From positions 1 to 59,020 of the forward strand of contig JAFLKM010000042.1 of NCBI GenBank assembly GCA_019163335.1: a stretch of 59,020 bases of DNA. The letters run 5' to 3'. A program made the translations under genes and the position numbers. Shown piece by piece: positions 28,404 to 36,130 of the stretch. This DNA comes from Desulfobulbaceae bacterium (GTDB taxonomy: Bacteria; Desulfobacterota; Desulfobulbia; Desulfobulbales; Desulfocapsaceae). Below the pieces are notes generated by a model. That model was given only the letters and a program-made list of their open reading frames with translations, was not told the origin of the DNA and did no database searches. Position 1 is the stretch's first letter; each line of letters begins with the position of its first letter.

Positions 28404-28718
28404 CTAAGAGAGGAGAGCGGCTAATTCCTCTCGGGTCAGGATGGATCTATTTTGTTGCTGGCGTCTATCTCCATTTCTACGCCGATCAATCTCTTTGCGA
28501 CGATCTACACCCAGACGTAAATGAATAAGTGATTGCAGCCAGGTTTTGACTTTCTGGCTCAGATTAACCGGTACACCCCGGCTGTCGAGGCGTCTTTCTC
28601 TTTGCGAACGGCGACCATCGGTTTTTCTTCGTTTGGATGAGGCACGTCGTTCTAAATGAACGAACCCCTCATGCGTTAAGTGACTTAAAGAGGGTGGAGC
28701 ATTATCAAGCATTTTCAT
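28404..28718 (-). CDS. Small arginine-rich protein of unknown function
   Basis: A 104-aa basic protein with repeated Arg pairs: RRASSKRRKTDGRRSQRERR in the N-terminal half and DRRKEIDRRRNGDRR in the C-terminal half. The R-R spacing of 6-7 residues is a pattern seen in many uncharacterised proteins of sulfate-reducing relatives. It could bind nucleic acid or membranes. No clear ribosome site precedes the ATG, so reality is likely but not certain. Confidence 0.55.
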   Translation of the reverse strand: MKMLDNAPPSLSHLTHEGFVHLERRASSKRRKTDGRRSQRERRLDSRGVPVNLSQKVKTWLQSLIHLRLGVDRRKEIDRRRNGDRRQQQNRSILTREELAALLS

Positions 28719-29014
28719 TTGCTATCTACCCGCATATTCGTGAAGAAAGCTAACTAAGCATTTATTAACAATAGATTCATTATCAATAAATGCATTTTCA
28801 AAATCAAGATATTTTTTCAATTTCTGGCTAATCTCGACAATTGGCTGTGTCTTATTAAATCAGTCGCATTGAGGTGGTCTGGATTTTTGAGACAGGGCAG
28901 ATTTGATGAATCTGTTTTGGAAGGAAGGTGGTGCTGGAAGGAATGAAGAGAGGACGAGTGTTTGTTTGGGTGATAACGGAACTGGTGTAACTTAAACCGT
29001 GTTATTTGCTGTTC
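28719..29014. other. Intergenic stretch with a 9-bp inverted repeat
   Basis: No gene is seen. GCATTTATT (28758-28766) and AATAAATGC (28785-28793) are exact inverted repeats with an 18-base loop and may form a weak transcription stop or a regulator site upstream of the arginine-rich ORF. Confidence 0.4.
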
Positions 29015-29062
29015 GCCGCATCCCAGAAACAGCGGAACGGATTGCTGTTTCTGGGATGCGGC
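29015..29062. repeat. Perfect 19-bp inverted repeat (hairpin)
   Basis: GCCGCATCCCAGAAACAGC at 29015-29033 is followed, after a 10-base loop, by its exact reverse complement at 29044-29062. No T tract follows on either strand, so it is not a standard terminator. It abuts the dispersed hairpin at 29058-29122. Confidence 0.95.
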
Positions 29063-29122
29063 ATAAGAGTCCGTAAAGAGAACAAGCTAGAAAAAGACCT
29101 TGCCTGTTCTCTAACGGTCTCT
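29058..29122. repeat. Dispersed hairpin repeat, copy 1
   Basis: CGGCATAAGAGTCCGTAAAGAGAACA pairs through CCGT..AGAGAACA with TGTTCTCTAACGG (29105-29117). The same layout and bases recur at 52144-52207: CGGCATAAGGGGCCGTAAAGAAATA ... TATTTCTTAACGGCCCCTAAA. The flanks and stem base are conserved, the loops differ. This copy sits immediately downstream of the HDOD-GGDEF stop codon and may contribute to its 3' end; AGACC/GGTCT followed by TTTTT could also stop minus-strand transcripts. Confidence 0.75.
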
Positions 29123-30671
29123 AAAAATTAAACCATTTCTTCTTCGGGGCATAGGATACAACTCGGTTTCTGCCCTCATGTTTGGCCTCATAGAGGGCCA
29201 GATCTGCTTGATTGATAAAATTGTTTTTGTTAAAATTTTCCACCGTGGCCGGGAATGCGCTGGCCAGACCAAAACTTGCCGTTACCCTATAGGAGTTGTT
29301 CGTATCGTCAAAGATTGCGTTTTCAATTGCGGCGCGCAGTTTTTCGCCTACGGCGAGGGCTTCTGGCTCTGTGGTCTCCGGAAGGATAATGACAAACTCT
29401 TCGCCGCCGTAACGGGCCAGGGTGTCATATTTACGAAGATTGTCCTGGAGAATCTCACAAAATTTCTTCAAAACAAAATCTCCGGCCTGATGACCGTAGG
29501 TATCATTAAATTTCTTGAAGTGATCGATGTCAAGAAGGAGCAGAGAGATGGCGGTCTGGTGTCGACTTGAGCGGTTGATTTCCTGATCCAGGCTGTTCTG
29601 GAAATAACGGTGGTTGTAGACCTCGGTTAATCCGTCAATATTGGCCAAGTTGTCCAGAATCTTGTTTTTATCTTGAAGCTCCTGGGTCAGCTTTTCCAGT
29701 TTTATCTTGGTCTGCACCAGTTGCTGATTAATCTGATCATAATTGAGGTTGAGCAGGCTGAGCTTAATATTGGCCTCTTGCAGGATCTCCTGAATGGATC
29801 TGGTGTTTTTGATGTTCAGACCAAAATAGGCTGCCGCTTGATCCATCTGGTGATGGAGACTGGACAGGATGTTGTCAATGTCTTCATTGCTCAGGCCCAG
29901 GAGTTTTTTTGCCTCTTTACGGAACTGTTTATGATACCCTTCCGGGTTGCTCGAGGAGAGGATGTGAACCAGGATATCCGAGAGATAGACGGCGTTGATC
30001 GTCGCCTTGATCTTAGGGCTTTGTCCCTGATATTGCGTAGGATTGTGGTGAAACAGCAGGGGGAGCAGTAAAACTTCCGGGAAGCCCCAGCTTTTGGCTA
30101 CCTCATAGCCAAGAATGCAGTGATCGATTCCCACTACCTTTGTTTCAATCTCAGAAACTGTTTCTTTTTCTTCATCGATTCGGGTGAGAACTTTTTCATA
30201 TTCGTCCGGAAAGGTCTTGGCAAAGATCAATTCTCCTAGGTTCTGCAGCAGCCCTGAAACAAATATCTCTTCCGTGTCTGCCCCTTTCACCTTCCCAAGA
30301 ATGAGTCTGGATGCCACTGCTGAGGTAAGTGAGTCTTCCCAGAATTTTTGAAAATCAAAATGATCACTTTTGGCCCCACTCTTGATTGAAAGAAAAGAAA
30401 ATGAGAGCACCAAAGAGCGAACAGCGTTGATTCCAAGAATAGAAACAGCCTGGTTGATGGAGCCAATCTGCTGTGGAAAGCTGTAAAATGCGGAGTTTGA
30501 AACCTTGAGAATCTTGGCAGACAGAGCGATATCTTTTGAAACCAGCTCAGCGATATCCGACAGGGTGACATCTTCCCGGGAAGTCAGGGAGATGATTGCC
30601 GATGCCACGGTGGGCAAGGTGGGCAGTTCGGGAGAATTGAGGACAATTTTAAGGATATCGTCAGGTTTCAT
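29121..30671 (-). CDS. HDOD-GGDEF signalling protein (diguanylate cyclase)
   Basis: A 516-aa cytosolic protein. The N-terminal about 270 residues form an HDOD domain (LPTLPTVASAIISLTSRED, LVSKDIALSAKILKVSNSAFYS, SILGINAVRSLVLSFSF). A coiled linker follows at about 295-345. The C-terminal GGDEF domain has DGLTEVYNHRYF, LLLDIDHFKKFNDTYGHQAGD and ARYGGEEFVIIL; the GGEEF signature is catalytically competent, so synthesis of cyclic di-GMP is expected. No RxxD inhibitory site precedes it at the usual spacing. A PilZ protein encoded nearby could receive the signal. Confidence 0.95.
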   Translation of the reverse strand: MKPDDILKIVLNSPELPTLPTVASAIISLTSREDVTLSDIAELVSKDIALSAKILKVSNSAFYSFPQQIGSINQAVSILGINAVRSLVLSFSFLSIKSGAKSDHFDFQKFWEDSLTSAVASRLILGKVKGADTEEIFVSGLLQNLGELIFAKTFPDEYEKVLTRIDEEKETVSEIETKVVGIDHCILGYEVAKSWGFPEVLLLPLLFHHNPTQYQGQSPKIKATINAVYLSDILVHILSSSNPEGYHKQFRKEAKKLLGLSNEDIDNILSSLHHQMDQAAAYFGLNIKNTRSIQEILQEANIKLSLLNLNYDQINQQLVQTKIKLEKLTQELQDKNKILDNLANIDGLTEVYNHRYFQNSLDQEINRSSRHQTAISLLLLDIDHFKKFNDTYGHQAGDFVLKKFCEILQDNLRKYDTLARYGGEEFVIILPETTEPEALAVGEKLRAAIENAIFDDTNNSYRVTASFGLASAFPATVENFNKNNFINQADLALYEAKHEGRNRVVSYAPKKKWFNF

Positions 30672-30911
30672 GGAAGGTGTATCAATGATTTGAGGTTCTG
30701 GAGCCAGTGACCGAGTTTCGTTAAGTATGAATGATCAAGCAGAATTTTTGTCAGCATACCATATAAAAAAGGAACTTGTCCATGAACATGCTTGAAATTT
30801 CAGGCAAAAAATAAGGATTTTAAACGGGATTACTTCAGATGGGGAGCTGTTTGATCCCTCTTTGACGAAACTGAAGAAAATGAGTTGGTGCCAGAAATGG
30901 CACAAACGTGC

Positions 30912-32003
30912 CTAGATAGCGTCTCCTGATTCCGGGTACGTGCAGATCTCACCCCGAAAATTTTCAAAAACAAGGTTGTCGCCCCTACTGAGAATATAAT
31001 CCGGGGTGAGCGGGATTTTACCCATACCGCCCGGCCCGTCAAGGGCGAAGGTTGGGATGGCAAGCCCGGAAATATGCCCGATGAGACTGCGCATGATCTT
31101 GATTCCAGCAGCGGTTGAGGTGCGGAAGTGATTGGTGCCGCGGGTAAGATCAGTCTGAAACAGATAGTATGGTTTAACGCGAATTTCCAGGAGTTTCAAC
31201 AGCAGTTCCCGCATGATCTCGGGATTGTCATTCACCCCTTTTAAAAGCACGGTCTGACATCCCAACGGGATGCCGGCATCAGCCAGCAGATTGCAGGCAG
31301 CACTGGATTGCGGCGTGATCTCTGCTGGATGATTAAAGTGGGTGTTGATATAGAGAGGGTGGTATTTTTTCAGGATAGCAACAAGTTCGGGAGTGACGCG
31401 CATGGGCAGAGTGCAGGGAACCCTCGTGCCGATACGGATCACCTTGAGGGTGGGGATGGCGCGCAGCTCGCTCAGCAGATGGTCAATTTGAGCATCCGGC
31501 AAAAGAAGTGGGTCGCCGCCTGAAAGGAGTACCTCCCGCACTGCCGGATGCTGGCGGATATAATCAAGGCCAGCATCAATGGTTTCCGGGGTAATGACCA
31601 TTTTTCCGGTTCCCACCTTACGTTTTCTGGTACAAAAACGACAGTACATGGCGCACTGACTGGAAACCAGGAAAAGGACCCGGTCAGGATATTTGTGGAC
31701 CAGATTGGGGACTGGACTGAGATTTTCTTCGCCAAGCGGGTCTTCAATACAGACTGGGTCAAGCAGTTCCGCAGCATCGGGAACGGCCTGCTTCCAAAGG
31801 GGATCACCAACTTTTTTGATCAATTGCAGGTAATAGGAGTTTATCCGCATGGGATAAGTTGCTATTATCCGGCTAATTGAGGTAATGTTTAGATGTGCCG
31901 TTTGTGGGGCAGCATTAACTTCCGTCCCCAACTGACCCAGGTACTCTTGCAGGGAAGCTGCACTGGTTATAGAGTCTCCCAGGATGTCTTGCCATGTTTT
32001 CAT
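30912..32003 (-). CDS. KamA-family radical SAM aminomutase (lysine 2,3-aminomutase-like)
   Basis: A 363-aa radical SAM enzyme with CAMYCRFCTRKRKVG holding the 4Fe-4S cluster, LLSGGDPLLLPD for SAM, and PLGCQTVLLKGVND. It also has the PLP region expected of aminomutases. The two acidic residues that bind the lysine amino group in KamA are present (QTDLTRGTNHFRT and ALDGPGGMGK). It is shorter than clostridial KamA (about 416 aa) and of EpmB length, so beta-lysylation of EF-P is an alternative, but neither efp nor epmA, nor the acetyltransferase ablB, is in the window. Confidence 0.85.
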   Translation of the reverse strand: MKTWQDILGDSITSAASLQEYLGQLGTEVNAAPQTAHLNITSISRIIATYPMRINSYYLQLIKKVGDPLWKQAVPDAAELLDPVCIEDPLGEENLSPVPNLVHKYPDRVLFLVSSQCAMYCRFCTRKRKVGTGKMVITPETIDAGLDYIRQHPAVREVLLSGGDPLLLPDAQIDHLLSELRAIPTLKVIRIGTRVPCTLPMRVTPELVAILKKYHPLYINTHFNHPAEITPQSSAACNLLADAGIPLGCQTVLLKGVNDNPEIMRELLLKLLEIRVKPYYLFQTDLTRGTNHFRTSTAAGIKIMRSLIGHISGLAIPTFALDGPGGMGKIPLTPDYILSRGDNLVFENFRGEICTYPESGDAI

Positions 32004-32158
32004 AGGCTGGCATTATGAGGTATCATTGTTGAAATGTCAATTTTCTGAGTATTTATTTAGTGCCTTACAGATTATTTTCTTTTTTTTACAAGAAAATAAT
32101 CTGCGAAAGGCAATTGTCCCGTTCATCGGGGTTAGCTGACCACTGGATTTTTCTTGTT

Positions 32159-34519
32159 ATGGATATCGATCATCAACAAAAACAACTGGCCTTGCAGAAA
32201 GCCAGGGAATTAATCGCAAAAGGCGAAAAACAGAGGGCTCAAGCCCGAATGTCTCACCAGATAGAAGAGTTTGTTTCGGGAAACAGCAACGTGCTATTGC
32301 AGGATGAATTTATCCAGAACGTATCACAATTGATTGCTGACAGCACTCAGGAGAAATCTACTGAGCTTGGCGCAAAACTTGTGGAGCAACTCGAAAAATT
32401 TGCCTGTGGTCAAGACGGCCCGCTCCGGGAACGGGCTGTTATGGCCCTCTCATTTTGTAGTGCTCTTTTATCTTTTGAAAATCAATACGATTTGCTGATG
32501 CAAGTAACCTTTGCCCAGGCACATTGGCTAAAGCTGGAAACATCGTATCTACCCGTCTGTGATACCGTCTGTCGGCAGTTGCAGCAGTGTGGGCTGAAGA
32601 TGATGGCGGCGGGGCAATGGCAGAAGTTTGAGCCATTGATTGAGATACTTTCCCAGATTCAATCCGGTATCTTTGAAAAAGGAAATGTCATTCGGGGACT
32701 GGTTTCCAGAACCCAGGATACACTGGCGGCTGATCATATTCTAGAAGAGCTTGTTCTGGTTTGCCTGCATGGGCAAGGTGGGCGACAGGCCCTGGGGGAA
32801 AGGATACTAACCCGTCTTGGCAGGCGTGCTGTTATTTTCCTTCTGGAAAAGCTGCTGTCTTCACAGCAAAAAAACGAACGACTCTATCTGATTAAGTTGA
32901 TTCCTCTTACTGGAAAAGTCGCTGTACCAGTTCTTAAGGAATATTTAAACAAGGAGCTTCCTTGGTACGGATTGCGCAATATTGTCCTGCTCATTGCTGC
33001 CATGGGAGATTCTGCCCTTGTTCCCATGGTGCTTCCGTTACTTAAACATATCGATATCCGGGTGCAACAGCAGGTTCTTGAGTGTATTGATGCACTCGGG
33101 GGAGCAGACAAGAAAAACTATTTGCTGTCGGCCTTGTCTCTGGTGAATGACGCGCTGAAGGTCAGCCTGGTTGTTCATCTTGGGCAGCTTGGGTGTGGCA
33201 CCGAGTGCGCAGAGGTGTTGTTGGATCTTCTGGTAGACCGTGATTCCATTGCTGCTGACATCCGTGATGAACTGTTAGGGCAAATTTGCATTGTCCTGCG
33301 TCTGTCGCCACAAAAACGAACGCTTATTCTTTTACGGGAGCTTATAGCTGATCGAACCAAACTGGTGGCAGGCGGACGGGATACCGTTAGTATTATTGCC
33401 AGACGCACTGTGCAGATTATAGAACCCCAGCTTCAGGCTGTTGCACAAAAGAGTGATGGGAAAGCAGAGGAGATCTCTTTTGCACTGGATAAAGAGGAGG
33501 AACAGCGAGCCAGGCTCAATCTGCGGGGGTTGGATTTAGAGATTCAACAATTGATGAAGGATAAAAAGATTGCCGAGGTCACCACTCTGATTGTTGAGCA
33601 TGCCGTGCAGGCTGCTAAAGAAAAGGATTTTGTGACGGCGGAGATCTTGCGTGACCGAATGCTTGCGGTCAATCCCAATGCCCTGATTGAGGTCATTCGT
33701 GTAAGCGGGGTCATAGAGGAAGAAAAAAGCAATGCCATCAGCAGTCATCATCTCAGCCTTTGGAATGACCTGTATGATTATTTAGATTCCGATACCTTTG
33801 CCGCTCTCTATCATTGTCAGCGATTTCATGAGTACCAGCCGGAGGAGGTGCTTGTCCAGCAGGGAGATGTGAAACCATCGCTATTCTTTATTAATGCAGG
33901 GCAGGTGGGGTTGACCTGCAGGAAAGGCCAGGAGGAGATTTTCCTGAAGCGGTTAGGTCCCGGTGAAATCGTCGGCGTCGGCCCGTTCTTTGATGTGTCG
34001 GTATGGACGGTGACCTTGACGGCTATGACGGCGGTGAAGGTTCAGATCTTGGATCGGGAACCATTTCAGAAGCTGTTGTTGCAGTATCCAGGACTTGATT
34101 CCAGTTTGATGGATTTTTGCAGGCGATCGGAAAAAATTGCTGAACTGGTGAAGCTTTCTGGTGAAGACCGCCGTGATGATGTTCGTTATCCGGCTGAATT
34201 CAAAATTTCCAACAGCATGCTGGACGAAAAAGGCAATCCCACAGCCCAACGGTTCAGGGGGCAACTGGAAGATATTTCCATTGGCGGCCTTTCATTGTTG
34301 ATCCGTATTTCAAAGAAGGAAAATGCCAGATTGCTGTTGGGAAGGCGCATCGTCTCTTTGCTTCCCACCGGAAGTAATAAGGTTCGCGAGAGCAGGGGCG
34401 AGATTGTCGGAGTCACCATTGAGGATTTTGTTGATCAAGATTATCTTGTGCACATGAGATTTGACCTGTCGCTCTCGGCCGTTGATCTTAAAAACATCAT
34501 GCTGCAATGGCGCAAATAA
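32159..34519 (+). CDS. HEAT-repeat, cyclic nucleotide-binding and PilZ domain protein
   Basis: The protein is 786 aa from ATG 32159 (MDIDHQQKQLALQKARELIAKG); an upstream in-frame start at 32060 adds unlikely residues. The first about 450 residues are helical with HEAT-like repeats. A cNMP-binding domain follows at about 540-650 (EVLVQQGDVKPSLFFINAGQV, LGPGEIVGVGPFFD). The C-terminal 130 residues form a PilZ domain with the c-di-GMP motifs RRDDVRY and EDISIGG. A receptor integrating two nucleotide signals is inferred. The dus gene starts three bases after its stop. Confidence 0.85.
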   Translation: MDIDHQQKQLALQKARELIAKGEKQRAQARMSHQIEEFVSGNSNVLLQDEFIQNVSQLIADSTQEKSTELGAKLVEQLEKFACGQDGPLRERAVMALSFCSALLSFENQYDLLMQVTFAQAHWLKLETSYLPVCDTVCRQLQQCGLKMMAAGQWQKFEPLIEILSQIQSGIFEKGNVIRGLVSRTQDTLAADHILEELVLVCLHGQGGRQALGERILTRLGRRAVIFLLEKLLSSQQKNERLYLIKLIPLTGKVAVPVLKEYLNKELPWYGLRNIVLLIAAMGDSALVPMVLPLLKHIDIRVQQQVLECIDALGGADKKNYLLSALSLVNDALKVSLVVHLGQLGCGTECAEVLLDLLVDRDSIAADIRDELLGQICIVLRLSPQKRTLILLRELIADRTKLVAGGRDTVSIIARRTVQIIEPQLQAVAQKSDGKAEEISFALDKEEEQRARLNLRGLDLEIQQLMKDKKIAEVTTLIVEHAVQAAKEKDFVTAEILRDRMLAVNPNALIEVIRVSGVIEEEKSNAISSHHLSLWNDLYDYLDSDTFAALYHCQRFHEYQPEEVLVQQGDVKPSLFFINAGQVGLTCRKGQEEIFLKRLGPGEIVGVGPFFDVSVWTVTLTAMTAVKVQILDREPFQKLLLQYPGLDSSLMDFCRRSEKIAELVKLSGEDRRDDVRYPAEFKISNSMLDEKGNPTAQRFRGQLEDISIGGLSLLIRISKKENARLLLGRRIVSLLPTGSNKVRESRGEIVGVTIEDFVDQDYLVHMRFDLSLSAVDLKNIMLQWRK

Positions 34520-34522
34520 GGT

Positions 34523-35536
34523 ATGTCGGCTCAGAATATGAATAACACCCTTCTCATTGGGAATCTGGCTGTCTCTCCGCCGCTGGCCCTTGCTCCCATG
34601 GTGGGCTTATCCCATACAGCCTTGCGGACTCTGGCCCTTGAGTTGGGTGGGGTTGGCCTGATGTTCACTGAAATGCTGTCTGTGACCAGGCTTCCCCAGG
34701 AGAACGTCGGTGCCTCTCCTTTTCTCATGCGTTATCCGGAAGAGCGTCCGCTTTTTTACCAGCTCTTTGTCAGCCCGGGCCAGGATGTGCTCCCGGCAGT
34801 GGAACGTCTGCACCAGCTTGACGCCCAGGGGATTGATCTAAATCTTGGATGTCCTGCCCCAAATATGCGAAAACAGGGGGCTGGCTGTTTTCTGACCGAT
34901 GATCCGGATCAGGTGCGAAATCTTGTTGCTACCCTTAGGCGGTCGACTTGTTTACCGCTGAGCGCCAAGATTCGCCTGGGAATCAGCTTAGATGAACCGC
35001 GCCTGCTTGACTTCTGCCGGATGCTGGAAGGGGAAGGGGTTGATCTTCTTTCCGTACATGGACGTCTGCACGGAGAGAAATTTTGTCGTCGGCCCCGCTG
35101 GGACTGGATTGGCAAAGTGAAGACGGCTCTTACGATTCCGGTGCTGGCCAATGGTGGTATTTTTTGTGTTGAAGATGCAAGAAAATGCCTCGAGATTTCA
35201 GGGGCCGACGGCTTGATGATTGGTCGGGGAGCCGCCATTCGACCCTGGCTCTTTGGTGAGATTGCCCGGGAGATCTATGGAATGTCTAATCTTTCTTCCA
35301 ATGATTCAGCAGCGTTGCATCTTGAAGATATTTATTTTCATTTTGTCCGGTTGCTGGAGCGATTTCGTCCGGAGCGGCGCCTGGGACGATTAAAACAGTT
35401 TACCCATTATTACGGCCAGAATTTTACCTTTGGCCACCATTTAGCCATTGCTGTGCAGACCAGTATTTCAGTAGAGCAGGCTGTCCAGCGGGCGCTCCAT
35501 TTTTTTCAGGAAAGAGGGAAGGCACAAGAGGCTTGA
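34523..35536 (+). CDS. dus: tRNA-dihydrouridine synthase
   Basis: A 337-aa FMN enzyme that reduces uridines in tRNA D-loops. It has the family start LALAPMVGLSHTALR, GIDLNLGCPAPNMRKQGAGC with the catalytic Cys, SAKIRLGI, LLSVHGRLHGEKF, IPVLANGGIF and ADGLMIGRGA. The subgroup (DusA, B or C) cannot be fixed; length suits DusB. It follows the PilZ gene by three bases and precedes the phasin-like gene by about 35, so all may share a transcript. Confidence 0.93.
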   Translation: MSAQNMNNTLLIGNLAVSPPLALAPMVGLSHTALRTLALELGGVGLMFTEMLSVTRLPQENVGASPFLMRYPEERPLFYQLFVSPGQDVLPAVERLHQLDAQGIDLNLGCPAPNMRKQGAGCFLTDDPDQVRNLVATLRRSTCLPLSAKIRLGISLDEPRLLDFCRMLEGEGVDLLSVHGRLHGEKFCRRPRWDWIGKVKTALTIPVLANGGIFCVEDARKCLEISGADGLMIGRGAAIRPWLFGEIAREIYGMSNLSSNDSAALHLEDIYFHFVRLLERFRPERRLGRLKQFTHYYGQNFTFGHHLAIAVQTSISVEQAVQRALHFFQERGKAQEA

Positions 35537-35573
35537 ACGAACGTCAGATATCATCACGTAAGGGGGCATGACC

Positions 35574-35912
35574 ATGATTGAGTTGATTAAGAAGGCAATG
35601 TTGACCGGTTTGGGTGCGGTTTCTCTGACCAGAGAAAAGATTGAAGAGATCGGCCGGGATTTCATCGAGAAGGGAAAACTTTCCCAGCAGGAAGGAGAGA
35701 AACTGATGGAAGACCTTGTGGCCAAAGCAGATGAGTCTAAGCAGGAGATTAAGAAGCAGATAGAAGAACGGGTGGATGACATCTTGAAAAAGATGAATCT
35801 GGTCAAAGTCAGCGAGCTTGAAGAGTTAAAACGGCAGATTAAAGAGTTGCAGGAAGCGCAAGCGGCAGCTCAGACGGCAGCTCAAGCCGAGGAAGAAAAG
35901 AAAGACGTCTGA
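35574..35912 (+). CDS. Phasin-like coiled-coil protein
   Basis: A 112-aa protein read from ATG 35574, which has AAGGGGG seven bases ahead (an ATG at 35568 is too close to it). It begins MIELIKKAMLTGLGAVSLTREKIEEIGRDFIEKGKLSQQEGEKL, the pattern of the phasin/PhaF-type granule-associated family, then a long charged coiled coil and an Ala/Gln/Glu tail. A polyhydroxyalkanoate link is typical of the family but no PHA gene is present here. Confidence 0.85.
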   Translation: MIELIKKAMLTGLGAVSLTREKIEEIGRDFIEKGKLSQQEGEKLMEDLVAKADESKQEIKKQIEERVDDILKKMNLVKVSELEELKRQIKELQEAQAAAQTAAQAEEEKKDV

Positions 35913-35915
35913 GCA

Positions 35916-36125
35916 TCACTCCTCTTTTTTGTTTTGCAGGAGTGTGGCCACTTTTTGACCGCAGCGTTTCGAATCGCAGGAGCCACCGCCAATGCCGGTC
36001 ATTTTTGCCACCTCTTCAAAGCTTGCGGCGCCGTCTTCGATGGCCTGAACAATCCGGTGCAGCTTGATTCCTTTGCAGATACAGCCGGGTTTCATCCGGG
36101 CGAGGATTTCTTCTTCGGTGCTCAT
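35916..36125 (-). CDS. BFD-like [2Fe-2S]-binding protein
   Basis: A 69-aa protein with four cysteines in the BFD pattern: PGCICKGIKLHRIVQAIEDG (CxC) and GGGSCDSKRCGQK (CxxxxC). Bacterioferritin-associated ferredoxin-like domains bind a [2Fe-2S] cluster and often act as electron donors. It begins five bases after the uvrC stop, on the same strand, so it is likely co-transcribed. It converges on the phasin-like gene with only three bases between the stops. Confidence 0.9.
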   Translation of the reverse strand: MSTEEEILARMKPGCICKGIKLHRIVQAIEDGAASFEEVAKMTGIGGGSCDSKRCGQKVATLLQNKKEE

Positions 36126-36130
36126 TCTGA

